This document shows, piece after piece, positions 19,999 to 31,856 of a stretch of 64,000 bases of DNA. A program made the translations under genes and the position numbers. The notes beneath the pieces were generated by a model. That model was not told the origin of the DNA, did no database searches, and saw only the letters and a list, made by a program, of their open reading frames with translations. Positions within the stretch are counted from its first letter, which is position 1, and each line of letters starts with the position of its first letter. This stretch comes from Amycolatopsis balhimycina FH 1894 (lineage in GTDB: Bacteria > Actinomycetota > Actinomycetes > Mycobacteriales > Pseudonocardiaceae): contig NZ_KB913037.1 in assembly GCF_000384295.1 (NCBI RefSeq), positions 9,003,508 through 9,067,507 of the forward strand, in the 5' to 3' direction.

Positions 19999-20061
19999 CT
20001 TTCGGGGTACCCGGGCGCGAAGGGTGGGAGCCGTCACCCTTGAAAAGTAAAGTTCGGCGCG

Positions 20062-20079
20062 CCTAAACTCCGGTTTAGG
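20062..20079. promoter_or_regulatory. Putative MntR/DtxR-type operator before the NRAMP gene
   Basis: CCTAAAC-TCCG-GTTTAGG is a perfect 7-bp inverted repeat 30 bases before the transporter ATG. DtxR-family metal regulators such as MntR and IdeR bind AT-rich palindromes of this type, often containing CCTAA/TTAGG halves, in front of Mn or Fe uptake genes. The assignment rests on the motif and the downstream gene. Confidence 0.6.
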
Positions 20080-20109
20080 GTCCCCGACATCCGGTGAGAG
20101 GCAGGCTGC

Positions 20110-21351
20110 ATGGCTGTGACCGAGGCTGTCCGGCCGAGACTGGTGTCACGCCTGCGCACCGGGTCGGCCCTGCTCGGCCCGGCGTTCGTCGCCGCGATCG
20201 CCTACGTCGACCCGGGGAACGTCGCCTCCAACATCAGCGCCGGCGCCCGCTACGGCTACCTGCTGGTCTGGGTGATCGTCGCGGCGAACCTGATGGCCGT
20301 GCTCGTCCAGTACCTGTCGGCGAAGCTGGGCCTGGTCAGCGGGATGTCGCTGCCGGAGGCGCTGCGCGCCCGCCTGTCCCGGCCCGCGCGGCTGGCCTAC
20401 TGGGCGCAGGCCGAGGTCGTCGCCATCGCCACCGACCTGGCCGAGGTCGTCGGCGGCGCCATCGCGCTCAACCTGCTGTTCGACCTCCCGCTCGTCGCCG
20501 GTGGCCTGATCACCGGCGCGGTTTCGCTGACGCTGCTGGCGGTCCAGGACCGCGGCGGCCAGCGGACGTTCGAGCGGGTCGTCACCGGGTTGCTGCTGGT
20601 CATCGCGATCGGGTTCCTGGCGAGCCTGTTCGTCGAGCCGCCGTCGGCGTCGGCGACGCTCGGCGGGCTGGTGCCGAGGTTCGACGGCGCGGGCAGCATC
20701 CTGATCGCCGCGGCGATGCTCGGCGCGACCGTCATGCCGCACGCGGTCTACCTGCACTCCGGCCTGGTCCGCGACCGCCACGGCCGCGCGGACGGCGTCC
20801 GGCGCCGCCGCCTGCTGCGCGCGACCCGCGCCGACGTCGGCCTGGCGATGCTCCTGGCCGGCGCGGTGAACCTCGGCATGCTGCTGCTCGCCGCGACGAA
20901 CCTCCAGGGCCAGGACGGTGTCGACAGCATCGAGGGCGCGCACGGCGCGGTCGCTTCGGCGCTCGGTCCGGGCATCGCGCTGATGTTCGCGATCGGCCTG
21001 CTCGCCTCCGGCCTGGCCTCGACGTCGGTCGGCGCGTACGCGGGCGCGATGATCATGCAAGGGCTGCTGCACAAGCGAATCCCGCTGGTCCTGCGCCGCC
21101 TGGTGACGCTGACGCCGGCGATCGTGGTGCTGGCGCTGGGCGCCGACCCGAGTGCGGCGCTGGTCGTGTCCCAGGTGGTGCTGTCGTTCGGGATCCCGTT
21201 CGCGCTGGTGCCGCTGATCAGGCTGACGGCGGACCGCACACTGATGGGCGAGGACGCGAACCACCGCGCGACAACGGTGGCGGCATGGGTGGTCGCGGCG
21301 ATCATCATCGCGTTGAACCTGGTCCTGATCTACCTCACCTTCGCCGCCTGA
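20110..21351 (+). CDS. mntH: NRAMP-family divalent metal (Mn) transporter
   Basis: A 413-residue proton-coupled metal importer. The metal-site motif of helix 1 is DPGN (in AYVDPGNVASN) and the helix 6 motif is MPHAVYLHS. About eleven membrane helices are predicted. GAGAGGCAGGCTGC precedes the ATG. A palindromic operator-like site lies upstream (20062-20079), consistent with repression by a manganese sensor. Mn is the usual substrate of bacterial members; Fe is possible. Confidence 0.95.
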   Translation: MAVTEAVRPRLVSRLRTGSALLGPAFVAAIAYVDPGNVASNISAGARYGYLLVWVIVAANLMAVLVQYLSAKLGLVSGMSLPEALRARLSRPARLAYWAQAEVVAIATDLAEVVGGAIALNLLFDLPLVAGGLITGAVSLTLLAVQDRGGQRTFERVVTGLLLVIAIGFLASLFVEPPSASATLGGLVPRFDGAGSILIAAAMLGATVMPHAVYLHSGLVRDRHGRADGVRRRRLLRATRADVGLAMLLAGAVNLGMLLLAATNLQGQDGVDSIEGAHGAVASALGPGIALMFAIGLLASGLASTSVGAYAGAMIMQGLLHKRIPLVLRRLVTLTPAIVVLALGADPSAALVVSQVVLSFGIPFALVPLIRLTADRTLMGEDANHRATTVAAWVVAAIIIALNLVLIYLTFAA

Positions 21352-21452
21352 GTGCGCGTGTCGTCCCTTGATGCGGGCGAATTCCGTGGAACCTCCGGCG
21401 GCGCGCGGCGGTCCGACTAGCATCTGCGCGACCGCCCGCCCGAAGGAGCACC

Positions 21453-22928
21453 GTGACCGACGAACAGACCCGGCCCTACCCACCGCAGGCGCCTGTCACG
21501 CCTGGTCAGCGGGTCGTCGCGGGCCGCTACCTCCTGCTGGGCGAGCTCGGCCGCGGTGGCATGGGTGTCGTGTGGCGGGCACAGGACCAGGTCATCGGCC
21601 GCCAGGTCGCCGTCAAGGAACTGCGGCTGCCCGACGCCGAGTCCGCCGCCGTCTTCTCCGAACGTGCCCTGCGCGAGGTGCGCACCGGCGGCCGGCTCAA
21701 CGACCCCGCGATCGTCACCGTCTACGACGTCGTCACCGACGGCGGCACCACCTTCATCGTCATGGAGCTGGTCGAAGCGCCGTCGCTGGCCGACCTCGTG
21801 CGGCAGCGCGGCCCGATGCCCGCGGCGCAGGCCGCGCAGCTGGGGGAGCGGGTGCTCACCGCGCTGCAGGCGGCCCACGCGGCCGGGATCGTCCACCGGG
21901 ACGTCAAGCCGGCGAACATCCTGGTCGCGCCGGACGGCCGTGTGAAGCTCACCGACTTCGGCATCGCCCACGCCGTCGACGACCCGCGCCTGACCACCAG
22001 CGGCATGATCGTCGGCTCGCCCGCCTTCATGGCGCCGGAGCGCGTCGAAGGCCGCGAAGCGCTGCCCGCGTCCGACCTGTGGTCCCTCGGCGCGACGCTG
22101 TTCTTCGCCGTCGAAGGCACGATCCCGTTCGAGCGCGCGACCACCGCCGCGACGCTGCACGCGATCATGACCGAGATCCCGTACCTCACCCGCGGCCAGG
22201 GCCCGCTCGCCGCGGCCATCCTCGGCCTGCTCGTCGCCAACCCGGACGCGCGGCTGACCGTGGCCCAGGCCCAGAACCTGCTGACCACGGCGCAGGGCGT
22301 GCGGCCGACCCCGCCGGGCGGCACCGCGATGCTCCTCCCGGCTGCCGGCCCGGCGCCGAAGAAGCCGCGCCGCGCCCTGTGGCCGGCTGGCGCCGCCGTG
22401 CTCGTCGTGGCCGCCCTGACCGGCGGGTTCTTCGCGGGCAAGGCCTTCGAAACCCCCGCGCCGGACGATCAGAAGCTGCCGACCATGACGTTCGGCCTCG
22501 GCGGCCAGATGCACGTCGACGTCAACTCCGGCTACCTCTGCTACAACGCCCCGGTCCAGGACGGCGGCGTCATCAGCGGCGAGAACGACGGCGACTGCAA
22601 GGAGAGCCACACCGTCGAGGTCTACGACGCCGGGGACCTCATCGGCACCACGAACTGGTCCGACAGCGAGGCAGCGGTCGCGGCCTACCCGGGCCTGGCC
22701 GCCGTGACCGCGGTCGCCGAAGCCCGCTGCGCGGCCTCGTTCCGTTCCTCGATCGTCCCCGAAATCAAGCGCGACGGCCTCAAGTACCGGGCGCTCGTGC
22801 CGACCCAGGGCCAGTGGCAGAGCCGGCCCGAGAAGCCGGGCGAAGACCCGACGCGCGAGTTCTACTGCGTGCTGACCAAGGCCGACGGCGGCCCGATCTC
22901 CGCGCCGATCGTGACCAAGGTCAAGTAG
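21453..22928 (+). CDS. Transmembrane Ser/Thr protein kinase (PknB-type)
   Basis: A 491-residue protein. The kinase domain spans about 25-280: Gly loop GELGRGGMGVVW, catalytic Lys in VAVKELRL (residue 55), HRDVKPAN and DFG, and the activation-loop segment GSPAFMAPE. A juxtamembrane stretch and one membrane helix (about 308-330) follow. An extracellular domain of about 150 residues contains five Cys and no PASTA repeats. The GTG start has GAAGGAG in front. The lack of PASTA domains argues against PknB itself. dapA follows about 100 bases later. Confidence 0.93.
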   Translation: MTDEQTRPYPPQAPVTPGQRVVAGRYLLLGELGRGGMGVVWRAQDQVIGRQVAVKELRLPDAESAAVFSERALREVRTGGRLNDPAIVTVYDVVTDGGTTFIVMELVEAPSLADLVRQRGPMPAAQAAQLGERVLTALQAAHAAGIVHRDVKPANILVAPDGRVKLTDFGIAHAVDDPRLTTSGMIVGSPAFMAPERVEGREALPASDLWSLGATLFFAVEGTIPFERATTAATLHAIMTEIPYLTRGQGPLAAAILGLLVANPDARLTVAQAQNLLTTAQGVRPTPPGGTAMLLPAAGPAPKKPRRALWPAGAAVLVVAALTGGFFAGKAFETPAPDDQKLPTMTFGLGGQMHVDVNSGYLCYNAPVQDGGVISGENDGDCKESHTVEVYDAGDLIGTTNWSDSEAAVAAYPGLAAVTAVAEARCAASFRSSIVPEIKRDGLKYRALVPTQGQWQSRPEKPGEDPTREFYCVLTKADGGPISAPIVTKVK

Positions 22929-25801
<2,873 letters not shown>

Positions 25802-25822
25802 GTTTCCCAGGCTGAGTTTCAC

Positions 25823-25871
25823 GACGCGGAACGCCTTCGCCTCCCCCTGGACGGCGAAGGCGTTCCGCGTC
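25823..25871. terminator. Terminator hairpin after rnj
   Basis: GACGCGGAACGCCTTCGCC (25823-25841) pairs perfectly with 25853-25871 across an 11-base loop. It lies 22 bases after the rnj stop and 2 bases before the end of a possible small minus-strand gene, so it may serve both directions. Confidence 0.85.
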
Positions 25872-25872
25872 T

Positions 25873-25974
25873 TCAGTGCGTCACCTTGGCCAGCAGCAGT
25901 GCGAAGGCCACGGTGACGGTCTGGCGGAACAGGGCCCGGCGTGCCCTGCGTTGTTCCCCTCGGGTCGGCTTCAT
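25873..25974 (-). CDS. Possible 33-residue small membrane protein
   Basis: From the ATG at 25974 the product is a basic N-terminus (MKPTRGEQRRARRALFRQ) followed by one short hydrophobic stretch (TVTVAFALLLAKV). That is the shape of a single-pass or amphipathic small protein. There is no convincing ribosome site, and I know no homologue. It ends right beside the rnj terminator hairpin. It may be a chance frame. Confidence 0.3.
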   Translation of the reverse strand: MKPTRGEQRRARRALFRQTVTVAFALLLAKVTH

Positions 25975-26144
25975 GCGATCCAGTGTTTCGCCGCCAGCCG
26001 CGGTGGACATCCCGCTCCGGGAGGGGGCGTATCCCTCCAGGGGATGAGCTTGCGCGGCCCTGTTACGCCGTCTGGACCACGACCGTCCGGTTTGGTGAGC
26101 GCTAACCTTGATCCCCACCCGCCTCGGCAAGAGAGGCCGCGTTG

Positions 26145-27785
26145 ATGGGACGTCACTCGCCGGACGGACGGCGCCGGTTGCTCCTGCCCGTCCTGGCGAC
26201 CGGACTCGTTGTCGTCCTCGGCGCCGCCGCTTGGGTGACCGTGTCGGCGGTGACCGCGAAGCCGGCCTGCGAGCAGCCGGTGAAGGTTCTCGTCACCGCG
26301 TCGGCGGACATCGCGCCCGCGCTGTCGCTCGTCGCGCGCGGCCTCGACCTGAAGTGCGGCAGCGTCGAAGTCCAGACGCGGGAAGCGACGTCGGCGGCCG
26401 AGCGGCTCGCGCTGTCCGACGGCAGCCCGCGGCCGCAGGTCTGGGTGCCGGACTCCACGCTCGCGCTGCGCCGCGCCCGCCAGCTCGGCGCCGCCGACGT
26501 CCCGGAGACCGGCTCGTCGGTGGCCAGCTCGCCGGTGGTGCTCGCCGTCGCCGCCGACGTCGTCAAGGGCCTCGGCTGGCCCGACCGCACGTTGAACTGG
26601 GGCGAGGTCCTCGCCGCGCCGGGTGCCGTCCCGGGAATGCCCGACCCGGCCCGGGACGCGGTCGGCGCGGTCGCGCTGCTGGGCCTGCGGGACAGCGTCA
26701 AGGCGGCGCCCGAGCCGTCTGCCGCGTACGTCGCGTTGCTGCGGCGGTTCTCGGCGAACGCACTCGGCGCGCAGACCGACCTCATCGCGCGGCTGCCCGG
26801 GTCGAGCGGCGGCGGCACCGCGGCGGTGACGGCCTTCCCCGCGTCGGAGAACTCCTTGCTGCGCCACAACATCGAGGACCGGACGTCGCCGCTGGTCGCC
26901 GTCTACTCCGCGGCGGTGCCCACTTTGGACTTCCCGTTCGCCGAGCTGAGCGGGATCACGGAGCAGCAGCGGCCGATCGTCGACGCGCTGCGGGAGGCGG
27001 TGCTCGGCGACGCGGGCGCCGACGCGATCGCCAAGACCGGCCTGCGCGCGGCGGGCGGGCAGGCGCTGCAGGCGCACTCCGACGACCCGAGGGTGTCGTC
27101 GCCGGGCATCCGCACCGCGAACCTGCCGCCCGCGCCCGTCGTCGACGAACTGCTCAACCAGTGGGCCGGCGTCAACCTGAGCGCGCGGGTGCAGGTGCTC
27201 GTCGACGTCTCCGGGTCGATGAACGCGCAGGTGCCCGGGACCGGGCTGAACCGGATGCAGGTGACGATGCAGGCCGCGGCGAAGGCCATGCACCTGTTCA
27301 AACCCGCCACGCAGCTGCGGATGCTGGCGTTCTCGACCCGTCTCGACGGCGACAGGGACTACCGCGAGCTGCTGCCGATGGCGCCGGTCTCCCAGCACCT
27401 GGCCGCCGGCGCGCTGGACAAGCTGGCCCAGGTGAAGGCCACCCAGGACGGCGGAACCGGGCTCTACGACAGCGTCCTCGACACCTACCGCACGGCCCGC
27501 CGCGAGTGGGAACCCGGCCGGCTCAACCTGGTGATCGTCATGACCGACGGCCACAACGACGACCCGCACGGCATCACCCGGGCGGACCTGCTGGCCGAGC
27601 TGGCGAAGCTGCAGGACCCCCGCCGCCCGATCCCGCTGATCGGCGTCGGCATCGGCCCGGACGCGGACAAGGCGGAACTGGACCAGCTGACCGCGGCCAC
27701 CGGCGGCCAAGCCTTGGTGGCCCCGGACCCGGCCAAGATCACCGACGTCTTTTTCACAGCCCTGTCCCGGATAGCCGGCGGCTGA
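26145..27785 (+). CDS. Binding-protein/von Willebrand A fusion, membrane-anchored
   Basis: A 546-residue protein. An N-terminal membrane anchor (LLLPVLATGLVVVLGAAAWV) precedes a type-2 solute-binding-like domain (about 40-340) and a VWA domain (about 345-540). The MIDAS motif is DVSGSMN near residue 352, with a later MTDGHND. The start could be the ATG or the adjacent TTG. Extracytoplasmic proteins with this pairing occur widely in actinomycetes. A role in metal-dependent adhesion or envelope assembly is inference. No permease or ATPase accompanies it. Confidence 0.82.
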   Translation: MGRHSPDGRRRLLLPVLATGLVVVLGAAAWVTVSAVTAKPACEQPVKVLVTASADIAPALSLVARGLDLKCGSVEVQTREATSAAERLALSDGSPRPQVWVPDSTLALRRARQLGAADVPETGSSVASSPVVLAVAADVVKGLGWPDRTLNWGEVLAAPGAVPGMPDPARDAVGAVALLGLRDSVKAAPEPSAAYVALLRRFSANALGAQTDLIARLPGSSGGGTAAVTAFPASENSLLRHNIEDRTSPLVAVYSAAVPTLDFPFAELSGITEQQRPIVDALREAVLGDAGADAIAKTGLRAAGGQALQAHSDDPRVSSPGIRTANLPPAPVVDELLNQWAGVNLSARVQVLVDVSGSMNAQVPGTGLNRMQVTMQAAAKAMHLFKPATQLRMLAFSTRLDGDRDYRELLPMAPVSQHLAAGALDKLAQVKATQDGGTGLYDSVLDTYRTARREWEPGRLNLVIVMTDGHNDDPHGITRADLLAELAKLQDPRRPIPLIGVGIGPDADKAELDQLTAATGGQALVAPDPAKITDVFFTALSRIAGG

Positions 27786-27787
27786 CC

Positions 27788-27908
27788 CACGTGATCAGAA
27801 GGTCGACACGCGTGACTGGGGAGGCGACACGGCCCGGCTTCGCCGTGTCGTCCCTCTAATCACGCGTGTCGACCCTTCAATCACGCGTGTTGACCGTTGC
27901 GTCACGGG
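27788..27908. repeat. 21-bp-unit inverted array, locus A
   Basis: Two forward units of 21 bp (27788-27808, 27809-27829) lead into a core hairpin (CGGCCCGGCTTCGCCG, 27830-27845). Three units in the opposite orientation follow (27846-27866, 27867-27887, 27888-27908). Units share CGCGTGA near one end and CGACA at the other. The array fills the gap between two convergent genes and encodes the last residues and stop of the permease. Related arrays are at 42149-42404 and 50901-51124. Confidence 0.9.
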
Positions 27909-29253
27909 TCGTGCGGCGGCGGATGAGGGCGTAGACGGCCAGGATCGCCGCCAGGCTGATCAGGCTCAGGTAGAGCTGGGACCGCGCGTCGGCGTCGACG
28001 AACAGCATCGACGTCACCACCACCAGCGTCAGGACCAGCGTGACCCAGCTCAGCCACGGGTATCCCCACATCCGCAGCTTCAACCGGCTGGGGTCGGTGG
28101 CTTCGAGACGGCGGCGCATCCGGATCTGGGAGCCGCAGATGATCGCGTAGACGAACAACGCCACCGCGCCCGCCGAGTTGATGATGAAGTAGAAGATCTT
28201 GTCCGGGGACACGTAGCTCATCACCACCGCCACGTACCCGACCGACGTCGACGCCAGGATCGCCTTCCACGGGACGCCGCGCGCGTTCGTGTCCGCGATC
28301 CAGCCCGGCGCCCAGCCGTGCCGCCGCAGCGCGAACAGCATCCGGGATGCTGTGTACAGCCCCGAATTCAGCACCGACAACGCCGCCGTGAGCACCACCG
28401 CGCTGACCAGAGTCGACGCCGCCGGGACGCCGAACCGGCTGAACGCCGCCGCGAACGGGCTCGTCTCGCTCGGGATCTCCCGCCACGGCGTGATCATCAC
28501 CAGCAGCGCCACCGAGCCGACGTAGAACACGATCACCCGCCAGACGATCGTCGACGTCGCCTTGCGGACCGCCGTCTCCGGCTGGTCGGACTCGGCCGCC
28601 GCGATCGTCACGATCTCCGCGCCGAAGTAGGAGAAGATCACGATGACCACGCCGTGCACGACCGAGAAGGGGCCCTTCGCGACGAAGCCGTCGAGGCCGA
28701 TGTTGCCCATCGAGAAGTGCGCGCCCGGCCAGAGCCCGAGGACGAACAGCAAGCCCAGCAGCAGGAACACGACGATGGTGGCGACCTTGATCGACGCCAG
28801 CCAGAACTCCGTCTCGCCGAACGAGCGCGCCGACGCCAGGTTCGTCGCCGTCAGCAGCAGCATCAGCCCGAGCGAGAACACCCATTGCGGCACACCGGGA
28901 ATCCAGCCCTGGAGGATCTTCGCGCCGGCCACGGCTTCGAACGCGACCACGCCGACCCAGAAGTACCAGTACAGCCAGCCGATGGTGAAGCCCGCCCAGC
29001 CGCCGAGCGAGTCGCGCGCGTACTCCATGAACGAGCCCTGCGCCGGCGCGGCGGTCGCCATCTCGCCGAGCATCCGCATGACGAGCACGACGAGCAGCCC
29101 GCCGAGCGCGTAGGACAGCACGGCGGCCGGGCCGACGGTGTGGATCACCGCGCCGCTGCCGATGAACAGGCTCGCGCCGATGATGCCGCCGAGGGCGATC
29201 ATCCGGACGTGCCGCTGCCGCAGATCGGGCCGCAGCCCGGACTTCGTCGCCAA
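27877..29253 (-). CDS. Amino-acid permease (APC superfamily, AAT/GabP type)
   Basis: A 458-residue, 12-helix transporter. The N-terminal motif IALGGIIGASLFIGSG in helix 1 and the helix 6 segment IFSYFGAEIVTIAAAESDQP are typical of GABA/aromatic/proline permeases of the AAT family. The TTG start follows GGGAGGAAGCAC. The last codons (TVNTRD and the stop) come from the 21-bp repeat array, so the end of this protein has been set by the repeat. The substrate is not assignable. Confidence 0.92.
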   Translation of the reverse strand: MATKSGLRPDLRQRHVRMIALGGIIGASLFIGSGAVIHTVGPAAVLSYALGGLLVVLVMRMLGEMATAAPAQGSFMEYARDSLGGWAGFTIGWLYWYFWVGVVAFEAVAGAKILQGWIPGVPQWVFSLGLMLLLTATNLASARSFGETEFWLASIKVATIVVFLLLGLLFVLGLWPGAHFSMGNIGLDGFVAKGPFSVVHGVVIVIFSYFGAEIVTIAAAESDQPETAVRKATSTIVWRVIVFYVGSVALLVMITPWREIPSETSPFAAAFSRFGVPAASTLVSAVVLTAALSVLNSGLYTASRMLFALRRHGWAPGWIADTNARGVPWKAILASTSVGYVAVVMSYVSPDKIFYFIINSAGAVALFVYAIICGSQIRMRRRLEATDPSRLKLRMWGYPWLSWVTLVLTLVVVTSMLFVDADARSQLYLSLISLAAILAVYALIRRRTTRDATVNTRD

Positions 29254-29330
29254 AGTGCTTCCTCCCGGGGTGAGCGGACCGCGAGGAATTCTCCCACCCA
29301 GAAGCTGTCAGGTGCAGAATTTGCGCAACT

Positions 29331-30277
29331 TCAGGAAGTGAGGATTTCCGACTTCCGCTGCACGATGTACGCGCCGGCCAGCAGGATCGCCGAGCCGAGT
29401 AGCTGCGGCCAGGCGAGCTTCTCCCCGAGCAGCACCCAGGCCGTGATGGTGACGATCACGGGCTCGACCAGCCCGAGCACGCTCGCCACCGGCGCCGGCA
29501 GGTGCCGCAGCGACGAAATGCCGCACACGTAGGCGAGCACGGTCGCCACCAGCACCAGCAGGGTCAGCAGCAGCCAGACCGGCGGATGCCCGGCGCCGAA
29601 CGCGACTTCGGTGTCGAGCAGCGCGACCGGCCACGTCCACGGCGGTGCGACGAAGCCGATCGCGACCGCGCCGATCACCATGCCCCAGGTGACCAGGCCC
29701 AGCGGGTCGACGTCGGCCACCGCGCGTTCGCCGAGCAGGAAGTACGCCGCCGAGCACAGCGCCGCGCCGAAGCCCGCGCCGCGCCGAGCCCGTCCAGGGT
29801 GACGCCCTGCCAGACCTGGGCGACCAGCGCGAGCCCGGCCATGGCGAGCCCGATGCCGCCCCAGACCGGGCGCGGCAGCCGGTGCCGCCGCACGAACCGC
29901 ACCCAGAGCGCGATCAGCACCGGCGAGACGAACTCCAGCAGGATGGCGATGCCGACCGGGATCCGGCCCGCCGCGACGAAGTAGAGCAGCTGGACGCCGG
30001 CGACGCCGAGCAGGCCGTAGCCGGCCAGTACCGGCAGCTCGGTCCGGCGGACCCGCAGCTTCCGCGGTGCCACCAGCGCCACCCCGGCGAGCAGCACGCA
30101 CCCGGCCAGCGAGATCCGGGCCGCGGCCACCTGCTCCGGGCTGATCCCGGCCGCCATCGTGGACTTGCCGAGCGTGCCCGACGTGCTGAAGAACAGCGCG
30201 GCGAGCAGGACGAAGGCGGTCCCGCGGCCGCGGTGGGCGGCCCGGGGCGGGGCGAGGACGGGCAGCTCGGTGGTCAC
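29331..30277 (-). pseudogene. EamA/RhtA-like drug-metabolite exporter, frame-disrupted
   Basis: A ten-helix DMT-superfamily exporter split over two frames. From the GTG at 30277 the first six helices read normally (VLLAALFFSTSGTLGKSTMA to WQGVTLDGLG). Near 29774-29785 the frame shifts, and the second half (FGAALCSAAYFLLGERAVAD to LLGSAILLAGAYIVQRK) continues in another frame to 29331. One missing base would restore about 315 residues, the normal length. The spot is a GCGGCGCGGGC run, where sequencing error is also possible. Confidence 0.82.
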
Positions 30278-30330
30278 GATGGCGACTCTAGGGCCGCCGA
30301 CGTCACCGCCGAACCGTTTTTTCCGGTTAC

Positions 30331-30954
30331 TCAGCCCGGTAACTCCGCCTGCTTGAGGCCGGTCGCGACGTGCGTCGTGATGGTGGCCAGCCGCCGTCCC
30401 TGGACGCGCAGCGCGCCGAGCGCGACGTCGTCCGGCGCCGCCGACTTGCGGGACACGAACGAGCCGCCGTACGGGTTGCCGGACTCCAGCAGGTGCGGGT
30501 CGGTGTAGCCGAGCGGCACCACGATCGCCCCCCAGTGGTAGAACACGTTGTTGATCGCCAGCAGTGTCGACTCGAGGCCGCCGTGCAGCGTGGACGCCGT
30601 GGTGAACGACGTCGCGACCTTGTCGGCCAGCTTTCCCTTCGCCCACAGGCCACCGGTACTGTCCAAAAAGGACTTGAGCTGGGCGGCCGGGCCGCCGAAC
30701 CGGGTCGGGCTGCCGGCCGCGAGCCCGTCGGCCCACTCGAGGTCGCCGAGCGTGGCGAGCTCGTGGTGCGGGCCGGCGTCGACCCAGGCCTGCCAGCGCG
30801 GGTTCTGCGCGATCGCTTCGGCGGGCACGGTTTCCGGCACGGTCCGCACCCGCACTTCGGCGCCGGTTTCCCGGGCTCCGGCGGCGAGCGAATCGGCGAG
30901 GGCGGCGGTGTTGCCGGTCGAGCTGTAGTAGACGACGAGTATCCGTGTGCTCAC
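30331..30954 (-). CDS. WrbA-like NAD(P)H:quinone oxidoreductase (flavodoxin fold)
   Basis: A 207-residue FMN protein. The phosphate-binding loop is YYSSTGNTAALAD near the N-terminus, and the family motif GSPTRFGGPAAQLKSFLDST is near residue 80. GNPYGGSFVS sits late, as in WrbA. WrbA enzymes reduce quinones by two electrons and limit oxidative stress. The EamA gene starts 54 bases downstream on the same strand. The start is GTG. Confidence 0.92.
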   Translation of the reverse strand: MSTRILVVYYSSTGNTAALADSLAAGARETGAEVRVRTVPETVPAEAIAQNPRWQAWVDAGPHHELATLGDLEWADGLAAGSPTRFGGPAAQLKSFLDSTGGLWAKGKLADKVATSFTTASTLHGGLESTLLAINNVFYHWGAIVVPLGYTDPHLLESGNPYGGSFVSRKSAAPDDVALGALRVQGRRLATITTHVATGLKQAELPG

Positions 30955-30988
30955 GTCCGCCGACTCTAGGGCCGCCGGCCCCCGCGTC

Positions 30989-31804
30989 TCACAGTGCGGA
31001 CGGCGGCTTCCAGGGGCTCACCGTGTCGGTGGGCCGGGTGGGGTCGTGGAAGCGCGGCCGGTCGAGCTCGCCGCGGCGCAGCGGGACGAGACCGTCGGTG
31101 ATCGCCTGCATGATCTTCGCGTGCGCGCGCACCCCGGCCCCGGGCCGCTCCGGCTCGACGTCCGACAGGTCGACGGGGTCGCCGAAGTGCACGCGGAACC
31201 GCGGCCGGCGCAGGGGCGCGCTGAGCCCCGAGCGGGCCAGCGGGACCAGGTCGGCCGGGCCGTTGACGGTCTCGGTGCCCCAGTAGACGGCCTCGTGCGC
31301 GCCCCACTGGCTGATCGGGATCACCGGCACGCCCGCGGCGAGCGCCAGCCGCGCCGCGCCGGTCTTGCCGCGCTCCGGCCACAGGCCCGGGTCGTGGCTG
31401 ATCCGGCCCTCGGGGTAGACGACGATCGGCTCGCGAGTGGTCTTCATCGCCTCGACGGCCTCGGCGAACTGCCCGACAGCGGTGCCGGCGTGCTTGCGGT
31501 CGACCCGAAGGTGCCCGCTGACCCGCAGCGCGGGGCCGATGACGGGGGGGTCCAGGATGCCGCCGGCCAGCATGAACCGCGGGTTGATGCCGATCCGCTT
31601 GCACGCCGCCATCAGCACGAACGCGTCGAACACGCCGATGTGGTTGGCGGTCATCAGCAGCGGGCGGCCGCGCAGCCGGGCCGGGACCCGCCCGGTGACG
31701 GTCAGCCGCCCGACCAGGTTCACCAGCCCCCGGTCGATGTTCAGCATGGTCCGCCAGATGGCGGGGGCACGGCGAGACGGTTCGTCGGTGCGCAGCGCGA
31801 GCAT
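30989..31804 (-). CDS. 1-acyl-glycerol-3-phosphate acyltransferase-like (PlsC family)
   Basis: A 271-residue phospholipid acyltransferase. The catalytic NHxxxxD box is NHIGVFD and the substrate box is VYPEGRIS. I chose the ATG at 31804. The frame stays open another 40 codons, but those codons run through a 53-bp palindromic element (31857-31909). It contains no signal peptide and probably acts at the inner membrane face. Several such genes exist per actinomycete genome, so the exact acyl acceptor is not certain. Confidence 0.88.
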   Translation of the reverse strand: MLALRTDEPSRRAPAIWRTMLNIDRGLVNLVGRLTVTGRVPARLRGRPLLMTANHIGVFDAFVLMAACKRIGINPRFMLAGGILDPPVIGPALRVSGHLRVDRKHAGTAVGQFAEAVEAMKTTREPIVVYPEGRISHDPGLWPERGKTGAARLALAAGVPVIPISQWGAHEAVYWGTETVNGPADLVPLARSGLSAPLRRPRFRVHFGDPVDLSDVEPERPGAGVRAHAKIMQAITDGLVPLRRGELDRPRFHDPTRPTDTVSPWKPPSAL

Positions 31805-31856
31805 GGGCAGAGCATGGCAGACGCCGATTTCACCCGTTTGCGCACTGGCCGGATCG

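Noticed and set aside
20146..21483. Long minus-strand frame opposite the NRAMP gene
   Set aside because: It is the high-GC antisense shadow of a clearly conserved transporter; its Arg/Gln/Asp-rich product matches no family.
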